A stretch of 64,000 nt of DNA from Parastagonospora avenae f. sp. tritici 18332-5 (Eukaryota; Ascomycota; Dothideomycetes; Pleosporales; Phaeosphaeriaceae), in contig JAFJTR010000002.1 of assembly GCA_022559985.1 (NCBI GenBank), positions 1,031,277 to 1,095,276 on the forward strand. The letters run 5' to 3'. Within the stretch, counting starts at the first letter, position 1. Each line of letters starts with the position of its first letter. The position numbers and the translations under genes were made by a program. The notes below the pieces were generated by a model. That model saw only the letters and a program-made list of their open reading frames with translations. It had not been told where the DNA came from and made no database searches. Positions 9,429 to 20,083 of this stretch are shown here, one piece after another.

Positions 9429-12184
9429 ATGGTTACCACCAGTGATGACTCCGGTTCAAGCACCCAAGACAGCACTCAGCAATCAGAGACCGTCAAAGCC
9501 ATTATCCATCATACCCTACGAAGCTCCAGTATCCGTAATCTCCCTGCTCTCATACCTGAACTCACCCTCCATAATCGAGGATCGTCTCTCCTACAACTCA
9601 CCAACGCCGCCCTGTTCGATGGCGAGTCCGAACCTATCCTGGCACCTCGAGACCCACGTCCCAAGGGCCTACATACTACTAGATCAACGCCAGGCTTGTC
9701 ACGGCAGCTTTCTTCCAAGATTTCAAATACCCTATTCCACAATGCCACTATCATACATCGCCCTAAATTGAGCTCGCGACCTAGCGTTCAGACAACTTAC
9801 TTCGAGGGCACGACGCCACAGCCTCAAAGGGCCGATCTGTCTTCGCAATCTCCCACGTCCGAGATACCATCATTGTCATCACAGGTCCCAAGTGCTCTTT
9901 GGAGCAGTAACGACCCACTAAGTCAATCGACGGCGCCAACTTCACTCGTGTCTTCGGGTGCGCCCATCTCTGCTGAAACAACGCACCGCAACCGAGATTC
10001 AACCCATGCTCAAGCTGGCGAATCTCCCGAGTATGGGCCATCAGCAGAGCGCTTGACTTCGCGATGGCTGGTGTTTCCCCGCCAGGATGCGCCACGACTG
10101 GCCAAGCCATCAGTAAAGACTATCGAGAATGCCGCAGCTGCCAAGGTCTTCTTTGAGTCGCACTTCAACCAGCTTCTCGGAGCAAAAGTCACTCCTCGTT
10201 CGATGCGTCGTCGCAACATGGAACGCAAGCTTTTCGCAATGGCACTGCCCAACGAGCAACGGCAACAGCAACGCCGAGCCTGGTATGTAGCAGAACATCA
10301 TCATCTCCGTCAGATGCGCATCATGAAGTCGAAAACTCTTGTTCGACAGAGCATCAAAGGCGTTCATGTGTCCAACTACGACATTGTTCGAGTCCTTGGA
10401 AAAGGCAGCTTCGGCGTCGTGCGACTGGTGCGCGAGAAAAGCGAGCACAGAAGCTCCAGTGGCAGCGAGCCTCGCTCTATCGATCATGTGGATGGCAGCT
10501 CGGTTCGCGGCTTCGAAGGTCTGTCACCACCACTTCGGAAGACTAAGCAGGTGTTCGCAATGAAGGTCATTCGCAAATCCGACATGTTACGCAACAGCCA
10601 GGAGGGTCATCTGCGAGCCGAACGAGACTTCCTGGTAGCGTCGGAGAACTGCCGCTGGGTGGTTCCACTAATGGCAGCCTTCCAAGACAATACCAACCTG
10701 TATCTTGTCATGGAGTACATGGTCGGCGGTGACTTCCTCGGTCTGCTTCTCCGTGAAGACATCCTAGACGAAAATGTTGCGAAATGGTATCTTGCTGAGA
10801 TGGTTCTCTGCATTGAAGAGGCACATCGCATGAATTGGATACACCGCGATGTCAAGCCGGACAACTTTCTCATCACAGCATCCGGCCACTTGAAGATTTC
10901 CGACTTCGGCCTCGCATTTGACGGTCATTGGTCGCACAACCAGACGTACTACAATGAGCAGCGCTACAGTCTTCTTCGAGACTTGGATTTGGAGGTCCAA
11001 GGAGACGCTCTGGACATTCAAGAAGAAAAAGAGCGCGAAGAAGCGCGACGGACGTTGGACATGATCAACGGAAGAATGCCAGCGCATGGTCCTGCTGTAC
11101 CAAAGCAGGAAGGAGCGAACGGTCCTATCGTCGACTGGCTAAATCGCACTCAGAAGCGTCAATTCGCGAAGAGCGTTGTTGGTACCAGCCAGTACATGGC
11201 ACCCGAGGTTATTCGTGGTGAGAACTACGACGGGCGCTGCGACTGGTGGAGCATCGGCATAATATTGTACGAGGTGAGTACTGCGCAAAGTCGGGATTTC
11301 TTACCTTTCTAAAACTACGCAGTGTCTCTACGGCTGTACGCCCTTCTTTTGCGATAACCGTCAAGCGACCAAAGCACGTATATTGGTAAGTTCTAAACGT
11401 CTCTTGTCTTGAACTACGCTAAAACAATCAGGATCACCGACGGTGGCTTCGATTTCCATCGGAGCAGAGATTCGCCCGTCCTAACATCGATCGTGTACCT
11501 CTCATGCCTGTCTCGCGTAATGCTATCGACCTCATGATGAGGCTTCTCGAAGAACGGCAAGATCGTCTGTCGGCAAAGCGCTATCGTGAAAACGACTGGG
11601 TGCTTCGTGACAAGGCAGTTGGGGCACGTCGCACACGCAACCTGAACACCACCGGACACATCGTATATCCGAACGATGCCGAGGACATCAAGTCTCATCC
11701 CTTCTTCCGCAACATCCAATGGTCGACATTGCATATGACCAGGCCACCATTCGTACCACGAGTTCATGGGGACCAGCCGATCACAAAGTACTTCGATGAC
11801 GAGAACGAGATAATGAGCGCTTCGGACCACCTCAACTCGTCAAGTTATGAAGTCGTAGACGAAATTGTCATGCCCAAACCCGGGGACAATGACATCACTC
11901 CTACTGTTCAATCAACCGCCATTGCTGCTCCAGCCGCGCACGCGCATATCAATGAGTCGGTTCAGAAGGTCAAGCGACGCAGGAAGGAGAAGAAGAGACC
12001 TCGAGACAAGTTGCTCCGCGATCCACATGTCGGACGTGCGGTGCTTGAGTTGCGCAAAAAGGGCGCATTTGTTGGATACACGTATCGCAGACCAATGTTC
12101 TCGCTGCCGGAATTGGACGAGCATATTGCTGTCGCTGCGAGACCGCCGATAACGCGGGCTAACATGGCTACCCTGAGCGCATGA
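9429..12184 (+). CDS. NDR-family AGC serine/threonine protein kinase
   Basis: Three exons (9429-11273, 11323-11385, 11432-12184) encode 886 residues. Residues 1-230 are Ser/Thr-rich and probably disordered. Residues about 235-312 form the basic N-terminal regulatory region that in NDR kinases binds Mob proteins. The kinase domain begins near 316: glycine loop LGKGSFGVVRL, Lys in FAMKVIRKSDM, HRDVKPDN at about 471, ISDFGLAF at about 490. A long insertion before the activation loop (VVGTSQYMAPEVIRG) is a hallmark of NDR/LATS kinases. The RCDWWSIGIILYE/CLYGCTPFF junction spans the first intron. The C-terminal extension has IKSHPFF and a basic tail ending in a GYTYRRP motif. NDR kinases control polarity, septation and morphogenesis. 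Whether this is the Cot1/Orb6 or Sid2/Dbf2 branch, or a third fungal subgroup, cannot be told by eye. The activation loop differs from textbook Cot1. Confidence 0.9.
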
Positions 12185-12360
12185 GCTCAATGAGGCTTGC
12201 TGAACAGTGGACTGATGTAACCTCTCTGTACACGTCGCTTGAATGCTATTCTTTCATCAAAGCGCTGCTGAGCAAGCATTTGACCTTGACGAGGTACCGA
12301 AAGTGGAATCTATGAACAAGCTAATACAACAGGACCTATGATGCAGTGGTGCACAGTCAT

Positions 12361-13894
12361 CTATAGCTTTGCTCCACCCCTTAATGGTCCTTCTTCACCC
12401 TTTCTTGGCTCTTCACCCTTTCTAGGCTCTGCAACCGCGTTTGAGCTTTCAGGATCCCATCCCGCGATTAAGTCTTCGATCACGTTTGTTTCGTCCTGGC
12501 CCCAGACTAACCCGCCAACATTCTTCCAACTGCCGCTGGCATCTTGACGTAGAACGCGATATGTCGGTACGCCACAGATACCCTTTTCCTTGGCCTCGGC
12601 AGTCAGCTCCCGTAGTTTCGCTTTGACTTCAGGCGCATTAGCTTTCGCGATAAGGTCAGCGCCGTCGAAACCACCCTTCGTGAGTACATCTACTAGCACC
12701 CTCTCATCGGATACATTCTCGTCCTTCTCCCAACACGCCGAGTCTGTATATCAATTAGTCTCAAAACTGTCCAAGTACAAGTCGTCACTCACAAAGCAAC
12801 GACACAGTCTTCGGCTCCACAATCCCAACCCTCAACACCGTCGGCGTCCGAATCGGAAACACACTCGCCCAGTTGAAATCGATGTGCGCATGTCCCTTCT
12901 CCCCTTGCGCATTTACTGCGTTCCACCACGCCGTCCAGTCAACATGATCCTGCCTCGACCAATCCCTTTTCGCCTCGGATATGGCGAGCATGGGCATATT
13001 CGGTGCCCCGATTTCGCGAAATAAGATGCCCAGGAGAAATGGCTTCAATATGATTTCGAGACCAGAGAATTGTTGTTGCAGACGCGCGAGTTGCGTATAC
13101 CCGAGAAACGCCCAAGGCGAGCTGAAATCGAACCAAAACTCCAGTTTCGTCTTATTCTGCAATTGAGCCGGGGAATTCGGGAGAGGCACGCATCGCGGCA
13201 TCAAACTCTGCAACCGCGGTACGCTCGCCCAACCCTTCTCCCCCACCTTCAGACCAAGCAGCGTCGCCTCAACGAAATGCATCCGATCCTGCCCCCAAAA
13301 GAACCTCCCCCTCCCTCCATCCGCCTCAGGGATCCAAAAGCCCGGCACCCCAAATGCGCCCCGCTCAATCGCCTCCGCAGTAGCTTTTTCCAACTCTTTC
13401 CTTGCAGCGGGATCTGCGAAGCATGATTCATCCAACCCTTCAATGCCGCACTCTTTAGCGATAGATAGAAGGACGAAAGGATTGGTCATATCCCCTCCTG
13501 TAACCCAGTACCCCTCAAACAGCCCACGCATCAATTTCTCCCTCTCCTCCCCATCTACACAGTACAACATCCTCAATGCGTTGACGCTCTTCATCGGATG
13601 TGCTGCAGGCTGTTTAAAGCCCACGCCATACCGGCGCAACGTGCGCGCCATGGATGCGCTGGTAACAGCTTTCTTGGTCGCGTTAAACACATCAGATGCA
13701 GAGCCTGCTGCGCCCTGCGGCGCGGCTGTCGAGCGGTATATAGCGCCTAGAAGTACGGGGCGCAGAGTTAGAGGGGTGGATGTGCGCGTGGCGAGGGCGC
13801 GGACGCGCGTGGAGGCGATGTAGGCGAAGGGGCAGGATATGTCGAAGTTGAAGGTTAGGGTTGGGGAGGGGGAGGACATTATAGTGGGTTGCAC
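12361..13894 (-). CDS. tandem DsbA/GST-kappa (2-hydroxychromene-2-carboxylate isomerase-like) protein
   Basis: Two exons (13894-12793 and 12743-12361) encode 494 residues; a start at the next Met (13879) is equally possible. Two homologous DsbA-like thioredoxin-fold units are fused. Unit 1, about residues 10-215, starts TFNFDISCPFAYIASTRV and ends GAFGVPGFWI ... FFWGQDRMHFVE. Unit 2, about 250-470, starts LEFWFDFSSPWAFLGYTQL and ends GICGVPTYRV ... LVWGQDETNVIEDLI. The paired F-D-S-P-(F/W)-A-(Y/F) starts and G-V-P ... W-G-Q-D ends show the duplication. Single-unit relatives include glutathione-dependent HCCA isomerase and mitochondrial/peroxisomal GST kappa. The substrate here is unknown. The 49-nt intron falls inside unit 2. 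Two nearly identical RKGEE(P/G) repeats lie near the C-terminus. The gene is convergent with the kinase. Confidence 0.88.
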
Positions 13895-14331
13895 GGAATT
13901 CGAGCCAAGGATAGACGTTTCGTTTTGCGAAATTTTGTTTTGGTGCTTGGGGTAGATGGTGGTGAGGAATTACCGGTATGGTCTGTCGAGTCGTGATGGC
14001 TAGTCTCGGATACATGCTGGGTAGTGTGGGGTAAATGCAGGTACGCCTGTCTTACAGCCGAGGTACTTGTAATACGTGCGCAAGGAATTGGTCTTGTAAC
14101 TGAACGAGATTAGGTATAGCATCATATGAGAAGGCCCATCCTTCGAAAGCTATTATGAAGACTTTCTAGTGTTCTCATGGATTCTACACTGAGACGGAAT
14201 CAAGATCGCTGCACTTAGCTCACGCTCGATTCCAAAGACGTGGGTCGTAAGATTCTCATGGATTATATTTAGATACAGACATTTCGTTTGTACAGGATAT
14301 CCTGTCACCTAGTTTTACATGGCTAGTGGCT

Positions 14332-16162
14332 TCACGCCCTGTACCGGCTAGGTACCGCAGCCTTAAGCAGCTTAGGGAAGTTCGGCGTTCCCAGACCAGT
14401 CACTGGATCCCACCCAGCAGTTGCGTTCCATCCCGCGTAGGGAATGACTGGGCTGCCATTCGGCGGCCCGTTAAAACGAGCATGGCCATCGCATCCCTTG
14501 CTTCCACCGAGAACAATGTCGTTGAGCGCGTCAGGGTGAGAGTATAGCAGTGGGTTCAAGAATCCCAGAGTCGGCTTCTTCGCCCTCAAGCGCGCGTCGT
14601 TGAGAAGACCAATCACACCAGCGAATGCGGGCGCCGAGGCAGATGTACCCTGGAAACCCTTGAGCTTGCCCTGGTCGTAGACTCTGAAGCCGTATCCTTG
14701 GGCTGCAACGTCGGGGAATCCACGGCCGTGACGGTTGAAGTAAGGTTTGAAGTTCTCGCCGAGGTGGTGGAAGTAGGCCTTGACAGCGTCGTCTTGGTAC
14801 GACGGGCGCTTCCAGTAGTCGGAGAAACCACCAGATGAGAAGCCCGTGGCGGTCTCGTTGAGGAAACGAGTCGATCCGACGGAAGTGACGAAGGGGCAGG
14901 CAGCGGGGTACTGGGGCTGGAATTTGGTCGTGTTCTTGCCGTCGTTACTCTGGCATGCGGATCCAGGGCCGCTATCTCCAGAAGAGAAGATGACGGAGAC
15001 GCCACGGGAACCGAGTTGAGCGAACAAGTTGCATACGGAGAGAGCGTATGACTTGGGTACACTCTGCTCATTCTCGCCGTAAGAGGTAGAAATGACTTGA
15101 GGAAGCTCAGACTGGGGGAGCTTAAGCACGCCCTGTAGGAACTCAAGATAGGGCTCGTTGGCGCTATCAGCCTCGTCGGGCTGGTCCAGGTCAGCGACCC
15201 ATGGGCCGCGGCCACCAGTGCTGAACTCGGTAACTGGCAGAGGGGCGCTGACACCGACGATGTACTGTAGGTCCAAGTTGGCCTCACCACTGTCTTGTGT
15301 GGTGTTCTGGTCGTTGAGGCCGCCGCTGAACTGGACGACAGAGAAGTTCTGGCCAACTGCTTCCGGGAGGTAGTCCTTCTCGAAGAGGGCGAGGTCATTG
15401 TAGCGAGCGTACTGCTCCAAGTAAGAGGCAAAAGCGACCTTGGAACCACTCTTAGGATCGGCCTTGTAATCGATCTTGTAGAGAGTCTTCAAGCACTGAG
15501 GAGTGATGGTGGCATCGCAGTTGACGGTGTTGTTAGCAACAGCAGCGAACTGAAGACCAACAATCTCGTGCGCGACCTCGTTGTTTTGGCGGATCGCAGC
15601 AAACCGAGTAGTGGGCTGGATCAAGTTGATGTGATCCGCAACCTCGTCTGGTACGGAGTACTCAAGTGTACGAAGGACCTTGCGGGGCTTGGCCTCCTCG
15701 CTCACGTACCAAGCGAACTGGGTGTCGAGCATCTTGTTGGCAACGCCAACAGTTGTCTTGAAAGTGACCCAGTCGCTGTCGATCTCGGCATCGTTGATAC
15801 CGGCGGCCTTCAGCCATGCAGACACTGAAGCAACAGTCTCGCTACTTGGCTGGATCATCCTCTTCATTTCCTCGTGTGAGCCATAGTGAGCACCGTAGCT
15901 CGGGTGGCTAGGCGTTGAGATGTCAATCACATGTTGCTCGAAACCTGCAACGTCGCCTTGCTGAAGAGCAATCTGGAGCTTGACGATCTGCTCGTTCGTA
16001 GCAAGACCTTGCATCTTCCATCCTGCATCGATGTTAGTAGGAGATGTGAATGCGGGCGCAAGGCAACATACCTTCCGGGGTGCTGAAAAGCTTCTCAAAT
16101 GGCTCAGCAAGAGCGCGAACCGCCAAGAGAGAGCCAACAAGGAACGAGAGGATGGGCGCCAT
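14332..16162 (-). CDS. secreted sedolisin-type acid peptidase (MEROPS S53, tripeptidyl-peptidase-like)
   Basis: Two exons (16162-16072 and 16022-14332) encode 593 residues. Exon 1 supplies a signal peptide (MAPILSFLVGSLLAVRALA) and the start of the pro-region. It joins through a 49-nt intron to GWKMQGLATNEQIV. The pro-domain runs to about residue 200 and includes the SHPSYGAHYGSHEE motif of the activation domain. The catalytic domain shows E and D in EANLDLQYI, the oxyanion Asp in FSSGDSGPGS, and the nucleophile in GTSASAPAFAGVIG (Ser about 491). The C-terminal calcium site follows (NDIVLGGSKGC, then AGWNATAGWDPVTGLG). All key residues are present, so it should be active, secreted and acid-acting, and should release tripeptides or cut proteins outside the cell. 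The longer frame starting at 16260 reads through the intron and is not preferred. Confidence 0.93.
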
Positions 16163-17489
16163 CTTTGCCACCGTGGGAAGTAGGACCTGAATTGAAAGAC
16201 CTGAAGGCGATGCAGATCTCCTGAACACAAGCAATGCATCTCTTTATATACTCGAAGCACGGAGCGTACTTATTGAGCGTCCAATGCAACTGCCTTCTCC
16301 AGTTAGCGGAATTCAGAACGATGTTCCCTCAGGGTCTCTAGTGTATCCAAGGAAAGACTAGAGCCGACAAGCCTCGCCGTTGGTTCTTGTCGAAGCTTGG
16401 ATCTGGGCGAACTACCTTCCATTTTGAGTACAAGTGCGCGATAACAGGCTGTTCATCTCCGCTAGTCATGCGGAGTAACCTGTCGTTGGCGCAGAACACC
16501 AAAACAGTGACAGCGATACGGGTCCTCTTCGGTTATTTTGGCCTGTAAATGGCAAATCCTTCGCCAGCTATCAGGTACTCACGCGCAAGCTTTCCAAGGC
16601 TCTGTCTGTGATGGCGTCACCCAGGATCAGATATTCATAAGGAATTGGATTCCAGGCCGGCTTTGCGACTCAGATTGCGTCGATATTGCCACCGCAGCAT
16701 GTACAGACGTCGTTTCGCGTCCAATACTAGGTGTTTTCCCACAAGAAATGGCGAATAATACAGTTTCAGATGTCCCGTTCGTGGTTTTCCGAAGTAAGAT
16801 AGGAATGTGTCTGGGACACAATATCTCCGAGGCCGCCTGGGCAGGCCTGCGTTCAAGGATGCTATTATTGTCGTTTTATCGCAGACGTCGCATTCTCGGA
16901 TGACCTTCTTTGGGTCCAAATGCACCCGATTTTGCCTTCCCGACAATGTCAAAATCTGCGAGGGCTTCCCGCTAGTTACGGTGTGGGAACAACTTTAGAC
17001 GAAAAGCTATGAAGATACGATCAATCCATCAATAGTCACTTTAGGAGTTGGAAGCGCAATCGCTATATGCCAAACGCGCTCCCAAGCAACGGACATAGTG
17101 CTCTAGGTCGGTTGGTGGAAATGATAAGTCTTGGCTCAAGGTGTCGTGATACGGGTCGTACTGGTATAGGTACCGGGTACAGTAATGCCGAGCCGTGGGA
17201 TCGGGGAAGATTGTTTCCATCGGTCCGATAAACAATCTCACATCAAACCACCATGAGCAACCGTCACCTTCATCATAAAGCATCGCTCACTGGTGGTCTG
17301 TCATCAATTACTGCGATAAGTGCCAAAGATCCACAGCAATATTGCCCGCTGAGTGCGTAAGTTGAGCGCACCTAATCGCAACACCATCTTCTATGTAGGA
17401 GGTTCACAGAATCAAATTTTAGACTTCTACAGACTACGAGAAAGGAGCATCTAGGTACCTCGCGCAAATGATGGCCATCTTTTCGCAAT
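16163..17489. other. gene-poor stretch with a possible small remnant
   Basis: This 1.3 kb holds the sedolisin promoter. A minus-strand frame at 17041-17283 (80 codons, rich in Tyr, Asp and Cys) has protein-like composition, but I recognise no family and see no partner exons. It could be a small gene or a remnant. Other frames here look like chance. Confidence 0.3.
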
Positions 17490-18383
17490 TCAGAAACCAC
17501 CTTTGGGGCCATTCCCATGACCACCATGCACATAGAAATCATTCGTGCCGTCCTTGGGTGTCGGCAACTCCACTAAACTCCTTCGATCTCCTGGCAGCTC
17601 AGCGTAGGTTGTGTGGTTTGCCAACTCCGCAGTACTGTTTCTGTACTTTTCCGTTGGTGAGTCACCGGCCATTTCCACCCTCTTGCTGTCTTCCAGCTCT
17701 GTTGTCTTCGATCCGCGGTTTCGACGGCGATAGGCCAAGTACAGACCAATTATAAGAGCGATGACTACAACGGGAACGACCACCCCGACTGCGATTTTAG
17801 TCGTTCGGTCACTCGAACTCTTGGGAGAGGGGAGAGATGAAGGTGTTGTGGTAGCTGAAGCGACCGAGTTCGTAGACGAACTTGATGCCATCAGGGAACT
17901 GCTTCCCGTTACGCTAGACACCATCGAGCTCAATGGTGAATTCGACGTGACGGCAACGCCCGTGGCCGAAGCAACTGCGGCTACGTGTCGTCATTAGCAC
18001 TCTTCTCCGACTCGGAAGTCTGTCAAAGCTGTCCACTTACCAGCTGGGGTAATTCCTCGAGTTACACCGATCTGGCAGTACTTGGAGAACACATCTTGGG
18101 CAGATGTAGCTTGTGCCTGACCATTACAAGCAGTCGAAACTTCGGCACCGATGAGGCTGTTGTAATAGGTGGAGCTGTCATAACAAAAGCACACGTATGA
18201 AGTCATTTGAGATCCGTCACCACATCCCGACGCCATCGCACGAACGATGGCGGAGACTGGTGTTACTGCACATGACTGCAGTTGGTAGTACTCGGGTACT
18301 GAGTCGATGAAGATCTTGGTTGCGACGACACTGCTACTCCTGGATGCGGAGGCTGATCCGCGTGTACTGACTGGCGTTGACAT
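17490..18383 (-). CDS. Cys-rich single-pass membrane protein, CFEM-like ectodomain (start uncertain)
   Basis: Two exons (18383-18041 and 17980-17490) joined in phase give 277 residues. An ectodomain of about 75 residues carries six cysteines in the order SCAVTP, GCGDG, VCFC, TACNG, KYC. This resembles the CFEM-like extracellular domains of many Dothideomycete surface proteins. A Ser/Thr-rich stalk of about 60 residues follows, then one membrane helix (KIAVGVVVPVVVIALIIGLYL) and a basic stop-transfer YRRRNRG. An acidic/Ser-rich cytoplasmic tail of about 75 residues ends in GNGPKGGF. No signal peptide is present at the chosen Met. A 5' exon between 18384 and about 18750 is therefore likely but could not be fixed. 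Overall design (Cys head, glycosylated stalk, one helix, short tail) is that of a wall sensor or adhesin. No ligand can be inferred. Confidence 0.7.
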
Positions 18384-20083
18384 GGCGGCGATATTAAGTC
18401 GAAATGGCTTCTTCCGAGCATGGGAAATCTCCTGCAGTGATCTTGAGGCAGAACTTCGATGGGCTGCTCCACTTCTTGGAGTCTATGGACTGTATATCAG
18501 GCCAAGGCCGTCCATGTGGTGTCACATTGGCATCGAAGAAGCTCTCGCCTGAGCCTGCCAGATATTGGGGGCCATGGCTTGAAGGCAGGGATACCTCCAA
18601 CAACCGCATTCTGCGCTTCTCCAATGGTGAGATACTGGTAGAATTGAACCTGGTTGATTTAGGCGTATCAGCAAATGAAAATGGCAAAGATCTCTATCAC
18701 TGCTGATCCTTCGGTGCGGGGGCTGCATATGCAATTTATATAGCAAGGCTGAGACATGATTGCTTTTTCCTGGCGGCCTCAGAAGTATGAGTTCACTATG
18801 CGTGTTGTCAGGGACCTTCGAATATCATCTCGAAATTCTGCACCCATCGTGAGCAGACCACTCGCACTTAAACATTAAGTTTATTAATCGCTTCGTTCGC
18901 GTTCAGCAGAATGAGAGCACTTTCAGAACTTACAGCATGCCGCCTACCAAATCCGGAATCACTTTGGCCCCATCATGTTCCGATATCGCCAAATCCGGTT
19001 CAGCCACCATGCACGAAGACAGGCATCTTCGCAGGAATTACCGTGAGGTCCTCCAAGATAAGCGCATCGCAACCCAGAGTTGGGTCACAGCTGGAAATCG
19101 AAGATATGAAGTCCATAAACCGAAGAAATGAATGGTCGATATTCGCCGCGCGACCACTGGATGGACTGCTAGCAACCACATCGCGTATACCCGGCCGTCG
19201 TGCGTCGACCGTTTCGGCCGCTGCAGTCAAAACCGGACGAGTTCACGCTGAGCACAATTGGGACTCAGCGAATGATTAGAGCTGCCAAGATCCTTGGGCT
19301 GCGGGATACTTCTTCTCCTGCAGAAGCCTTCGCGAAGAACCACTTCCTCGATTACCGAAGACTAAGGTCCTTTCGCTACCGGTAATGACCTCGGGAGTGG
19401 CGAAGCAGGCGATAAATTGCTTGTGAGAAGTCAGCACGACGGAATTGAAGACAGAAGCACCCCATTGGCTGATATCAAGGCATCCGTCATGTCCTGTTTT
19501 CGTGTCCCGACGTCCGCTTCACTGTAAGAGACTTCACCTCGCTGCCCATTTACACTCAACGTTCTCGGGGTCGCCAGTGGCGTAGCCAGGAACATGTGTA
19601 GCTCGGGCTGCGCAAGGCTGGGCGCGGCTGAATTTGGGCTGGCTCAACGTTCTAGCTCAGGAGATCTCCAGTCGAGAACAACATTTTCCCCACAACCGCA
19701 AGGTACGGATCTGCAAACTGTATGTAAATACATGCTTCTCCATCACGAAAACAGAGGTATCCACTGCTAAGTAGGACTGCCTCCCCAATTTCTTTCAATC
19801 ATTCATTTCATTAAAGCTCCGATTTACACGCCAGTAAGAGAAAGTCCAGTCTTCCTCTGTGAGTTCTTCGTTAGACCCTCAGCTGAGTCCAGGACGCCAC
19901 AAAAATGCCGGATTGTAGCTTGAGAAAAACATACACGCCAGTCCGTTATATTACTACCGCCTCGCACTAGCGATTCGCGCAAAATACGAACCACCATGTT
20001 GTTTCCCCATACAGTCTCCTTCGCATGTGAGACTTTAATCTGCCCCCAGTATCGCAACTTCAGTCAATCAGTTTTTGATCACC
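18384..20083. other. intergenic stretch without supported gene
   Basis: 1.7 kb between the CFEM-like gene and the chitin-binding gene. Overlapping frames on both strands at 18911-19279 and 19000-19230 have no recognisable domains. The left end probably contains the missing first exon and promoter of the minus-strand membrane protein. The right end contains the promoter of the chitin-binding gene. Confidence 0.4.

Noticed and set aside
18911..19279. overlapping frames on both strands near 19 kb
   Set aside because: Neither strand has a domain, signal peptide or splice-linked neighbour.
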